Assembly (NCBI RefSeq): GCF_018812025.1 | Contig: NC_063049.1 | Location: 21,237,409-21,301,408 of the forward strand | Direction: 5' to 3' | DNA: 64,000 nucleotides | Source: Megalobrama amblycephala | Taxonomy: Eukaryota; Chordata; Actinopteri; Cypriniformes; Xenocyprididae | Shown: in pieces, positions 60,856 to 64,000 of the stretch | Position numbering within the stretch: the first letter of the stretch is position 1 | Layout: the number at the start of each line of letters is the position of its first letter | Notes under the pieces: model-generated | Seen by the model: only the letters and a program-made list of their open reading frames with translations | Told to the model about the DNA's origin: nothing | The model's database searches: none | Made by a program: the position numbers and the translations under genes

Positions 60856-61514
60856 GGGCCCTATTTTAACAATCTAAGCGCATGGTCTAAAGTGCACGGC
60901 GCAAGTGCACTTAGGTCGTGTCCAAATCCACTTTTGCTAGTTTAACCATGAGAAAAATGGTTGGTGCGCCCGGCACATGGTCTAAAAAGGTTGTCCCTGT
61001 TGTCTTAATGAGTAATGGGTGTGTTTTTGGGCGTAACATGCAATACAGAATTTGCAAGTGGAAAAACGGAACGCTTCTCAAGCGAGCATTTTTAACTTTA
61101 TGCACACAATAATAATCTTCTACATTGTAATCCTTCTATTTTTAATATTTGGCATGTACTGTATGTGTGCTGCTGCGCATCTCTGTGTATGTAATAAGCA
61201 GAGTGTGCATTGTGCACCTGCATATCTAACGCACTCTTTAAAAATATTGCGGCATTGACTTTAGACCAGGTTTCAGCTGGACGATGGCACAGTCTGTTTC
61301 AGTTGCCTCAATATAGCAATGCGCCAACAATGCACCTGAACACACCTCGTTTTCAGACCAGCACGCCCATGGGCGAACAAATGGGCACAAATGCATTTGC
61401 TATTTAAACAATGTGGTGCTGTACATGAAAATTATTACTGCATCGCACTGAAACTAGCAAAAAACTCTTGCATCATGCCTGGCGCCGCATTGTGCCAGGT
61501 GTATGATAGGGCCC
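60856..61514. mobile_element. 659-bp element with GGGCCCTAT ends
   Basis: GGGCCCTAT and ATAGGGCCC bound the element. Just inside, TTTTAACAATCTAAGCGCAT and GGTCTAAAG are words I know from a widespread fish DNA repeat. No transposase, and no clear target duplication. Confidence 0.6.
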
Positions 61515-61991
61515 AAAAGGTTTCTTTGAATGGGGTTTTTTGGTTAAATGCCTGAAATAAGGTCTGTGGTTAACAAGATTTCTTTATATTTTATTCTACA
61601 CAATTAAATAAATCAGTAATACACAACTCGTGATTTTGTAAGCTTTTACCTGTCTTGAAAAATGGTTGTCAACAAGTGGCTAAATGGGACTAAAAATGTT
61701 GTCTGGGACATTAAACGTCATCAGCCGAACAGGTAAACAGGTAAAGCTTTGTTGTATTTATAATCACACTCTTGCAAACTATTCTAGATCAAACTTTCCA
61801 ACTTTAAATGAAGACCGAAAGAATTGTTGGAAGTTTAGAGATTATGATGTTGAAGTTGTGCAATCATAGTATAGTTCATTTGTAACCTACTTTTAGCTTC
61901 TGGTAACCGTATTTAAGCTTCAAAATTCACAAAAGTTGGGATCTTGAGCAAATCATAAACTTTTGTTGGTCACAGAGATTATTTTCTGCTG

Positions 61992-62159
61992 CAGGGGTTC
62001 CCAAACACATTCCTGGAGTCTCCCTTGTCTGACACATCCATTTCAGGTCTTGGAGTCTCGACTAATGAGCTGATGATCTGAATCAGGTGTGTTTGATTAA
62101 GGAGACATGGGAAACATGCAGTGTTGGGAAGGCTCCAGGAATGTATTTGGGAACCCCTG
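61992..62159. mobile_element. 168-bp hAT-like MITE
   Basis: CAGGGGTTCCCAAACACATT at the left is mirrored by AATGTATTTGGGAACCCCTG at the right. Flanks TTCTGCTG and TTCTGCAG match at 7 of 8 bases, as expected for an aged hAT target duplication. Too short to code. Confidence 0.8.
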
Positions 62160-63386
62160 TTCTGCAGTAATCCAAAAGACATTGGGAAAATCCAATTGAA
62201 TTTTTGTTGAGGGAATAAGCAAATGAGGGAGTGTTCAGGAAACCTGATCGGAAACATGCATAATTTTTGCAATTCTGCTTCCATTTTGGTGAAAATAGCA
62301 TTGTACAAATGACAGACTGCTGCTTTAAGTCAACTTGGAATCAGTACACACAGTAATTGGAAGAACAGATGATATATTTTATGACCCTCAGAGGTGTAAA
62401 TGTTTCCTCTAAAACCACCATTTGTCACAGTGAATGAAAACCACATTTGCACGACCCCACTAAAGACAGGTAACTGTGTATTTTTGTTCTAGTATGTGTG
62501 AAACGGTTTCCTCAGTTCACTGAACACCTTCCGTCACACATTCTGCCTGTGCTTTATGCAGACGACCCGACTCAAAGAGCATCTATTCTCTGGGCTATGA
62601 CATCACTAAAGGTTAAACCCTCAGTGGTATACTCCCAAAGAACAGAGGATTCCTCCTGGGATCTGGCAGCGGTCTTCCATTATCCACACGCTCCATGTGA
62701 AGCGGAGGAATGCACAGAGATGGACGAATCTGTCAGGCTGCTGTTTTGAAGTCCGAGCTGATGTCATCTCCCATGACAGCACTCTTGGTTGCTTCGCCTC
62801 AGGATTCTACACGTTAACAAGCATACCATATGCTCTCTCTCTCTCTATACAAACCCCTTGATGGTATTGTTATACAAGCAAGGAATTTACCAGACCTTGA
62901 TAATGATCTCGGTCAATGACCAGGCTGCTTTAAACGGTCATGTTAACCTTAGGAGCAGGTGTGGGACCTTACATGAGGGACCCACTCATTTTCCCCACCA
63001 GTGGAAATAGGATTGAGACCTTTTGACCTGTGTGCAATTTGAAACAGTATGTTTGTGAAAATAGTTCTGTCATTACATTGATGGCTTTATCAGATACACT
63101 CTCAGGAGGAAGTGTGTGGTGATGTGGGATTGGCTGTATATGTTTCTGTGTGGTTTCCAATAAAATGGGAAGTGAATTTGTAGCTCTGCTCCAAAACAGT
63201 ATTTTAAGGCATCATAGATATCAAAAAATATTTATGCATATGTATACCTGTTCCAAAATGTATAAATATACATAAATATGTTCTAAGGCAAATTCTAAGG
63301 CAGCATTGTATGTATCCACAGAGGTGGCAATCCCATAAAGCAGTGCACTCAGTGAAAAACTCCACTATGGCGGGATGCACAATACC
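62160..63386. other. nrp2 intron, no exon recognised
   Basis: No coding exon or repeat end was found in this stretch. Confidence 0.5.
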
Positions 63387-64000
63387 TACGGAAGAGGATT
63401 AGGGCCAAGCAATAATAAAAAAATAAAACCATCTCGAGATTAAAGTTGTTAAATTACGAGAAAATACTTGTTAAATTTTAAAAAAAATGTCGAGATAAAA
63501 TGTTGAGAATAAACTCGTTAAATTACGAGAAAAAACTTGTTAAATTTCGAGAAAAAAGTCGAGATAAAATGTTGAGAATAAAGTCATTAAATTACGAGAA
63601 AAAACTTGTTAAATTATGAGAACAAATTCGTTAAATTATGAGAAAAAAAGTCGTTAAATTTCAAGAAAAAAAGTCGAGATAAAATGTTGAGAATAAAGTC
63701 ATTAAATTATGAGAAAAAACTCGTTAAATTTCGAGAACAAATTCGTTAAATTTCAAGAAAAAAATCGAGATAAAATGTTGAGAATAAACTCGTTAAATTT
63801 CGAGAAAAAAGTCGAGATAAAATGTTGAGAATAAAGTCATTAAATTACGAGAAAAAAGTTGTTAGATTATGAGAACAACTTCGTAATTTAGCGAATTTGT
63901 TCTCATAATTTAACAACTTTTTTCTCATAATTTAACGAATTTGTTCTCGTAATTTAACAAATTTGTTCTTGTAATTTAACTACTTTTTTCTCGTAATTTA
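63387..64000. mobile_element. tandem-array inverted-repeat element, copy 2 (cut by window end)
   Basis: It begins TACGGAAGAGGATTAGGGCC and follows copy 1 (13,412) through AAGCAATAATAAAAAAATAA and CCATCTCGAGATTAAAG. The same units follow, and the array flips strand near 63,890. The right end is outside the window. Confidence 0.8.

Noticed and set aside
62498..62749. 83-codon plus-strand frame with a protein-like composition
   Set aside because: It is antisense to nrp2 and has no recognisable family motif or splice support.

Overview
This window looks like genomic DNA from a ray-finned fish, most likely a cyprinid. The signs are intron-rich vertebrate gene structure, low gene density, very abundant microsatellites and many short inverted-repeat DNA transposons of types common in carp and zebrafish genomes. 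The species cannot be fixed from the sequence.

One protein-coding gene is recognisable: the 3' half of neuropilin-2 (nrp2), on the minus strand. Its exons run from the end of the first coagulation-factor-like (F5/8C, b1) domain at 52,159 down to the last stop codon at 22,257. Eight shared exons encode the end of b1, the whole b2 domain, a linker, the MAM (c) domain and a short juxtamembrane piece. They are followed by two alternative terminal exons. The first one met by transcription (27,923-27,613) gives the neuropilin-2 'b' membrane/cytoplasmic end, without a SEA tail. The second (22,561-22,257) gives the 'a' end, finishing in CSEA. All exon phases agree with each other. The signal peptide, CUB domains and first part of b1 lie beyond the right end of the window; 52,160-64,000 appears to be a single long intron. 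Which fish nrp2 paralogue this is cannot be decided here.

Layout: 1-20.6 kb is gene-poor sequence downstream of nrp2, with Tc1-type remnants, two oppositely oriented TTAA-flanked elements, MITE-like elements carrying tandem arrays, and a 2.4 kb GATA/GACA (Bkm-like) satellite that ends next to the presumed nrp2 poly(A) site. From 20.6 to 52.2 kb are the nrp2 exons, probable 3'UTRs and introns. The introns hold a palindromic tRNA-like array (36.1-37.1 kb), a tandem duplication split by nested transposons (44.9-48.6 kb) and several MITEs. From 52.2 to 64 kb the intron carries several elements with visible target-site duplications, and ends inside a second copy of the tandem-array element first seen at 13.4 kb.

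No rRNA gene, canonical tRNA gene, CRISPR array or bacterial-type feature was seen. The items most worth a second look are a candidate 60-nt cassette exon between the two terminal exons, the tRNA-like palindrome array, the Tc1 insertion at the exact centre of a palindrome, and the nested insertion at an intronic duplication junction.
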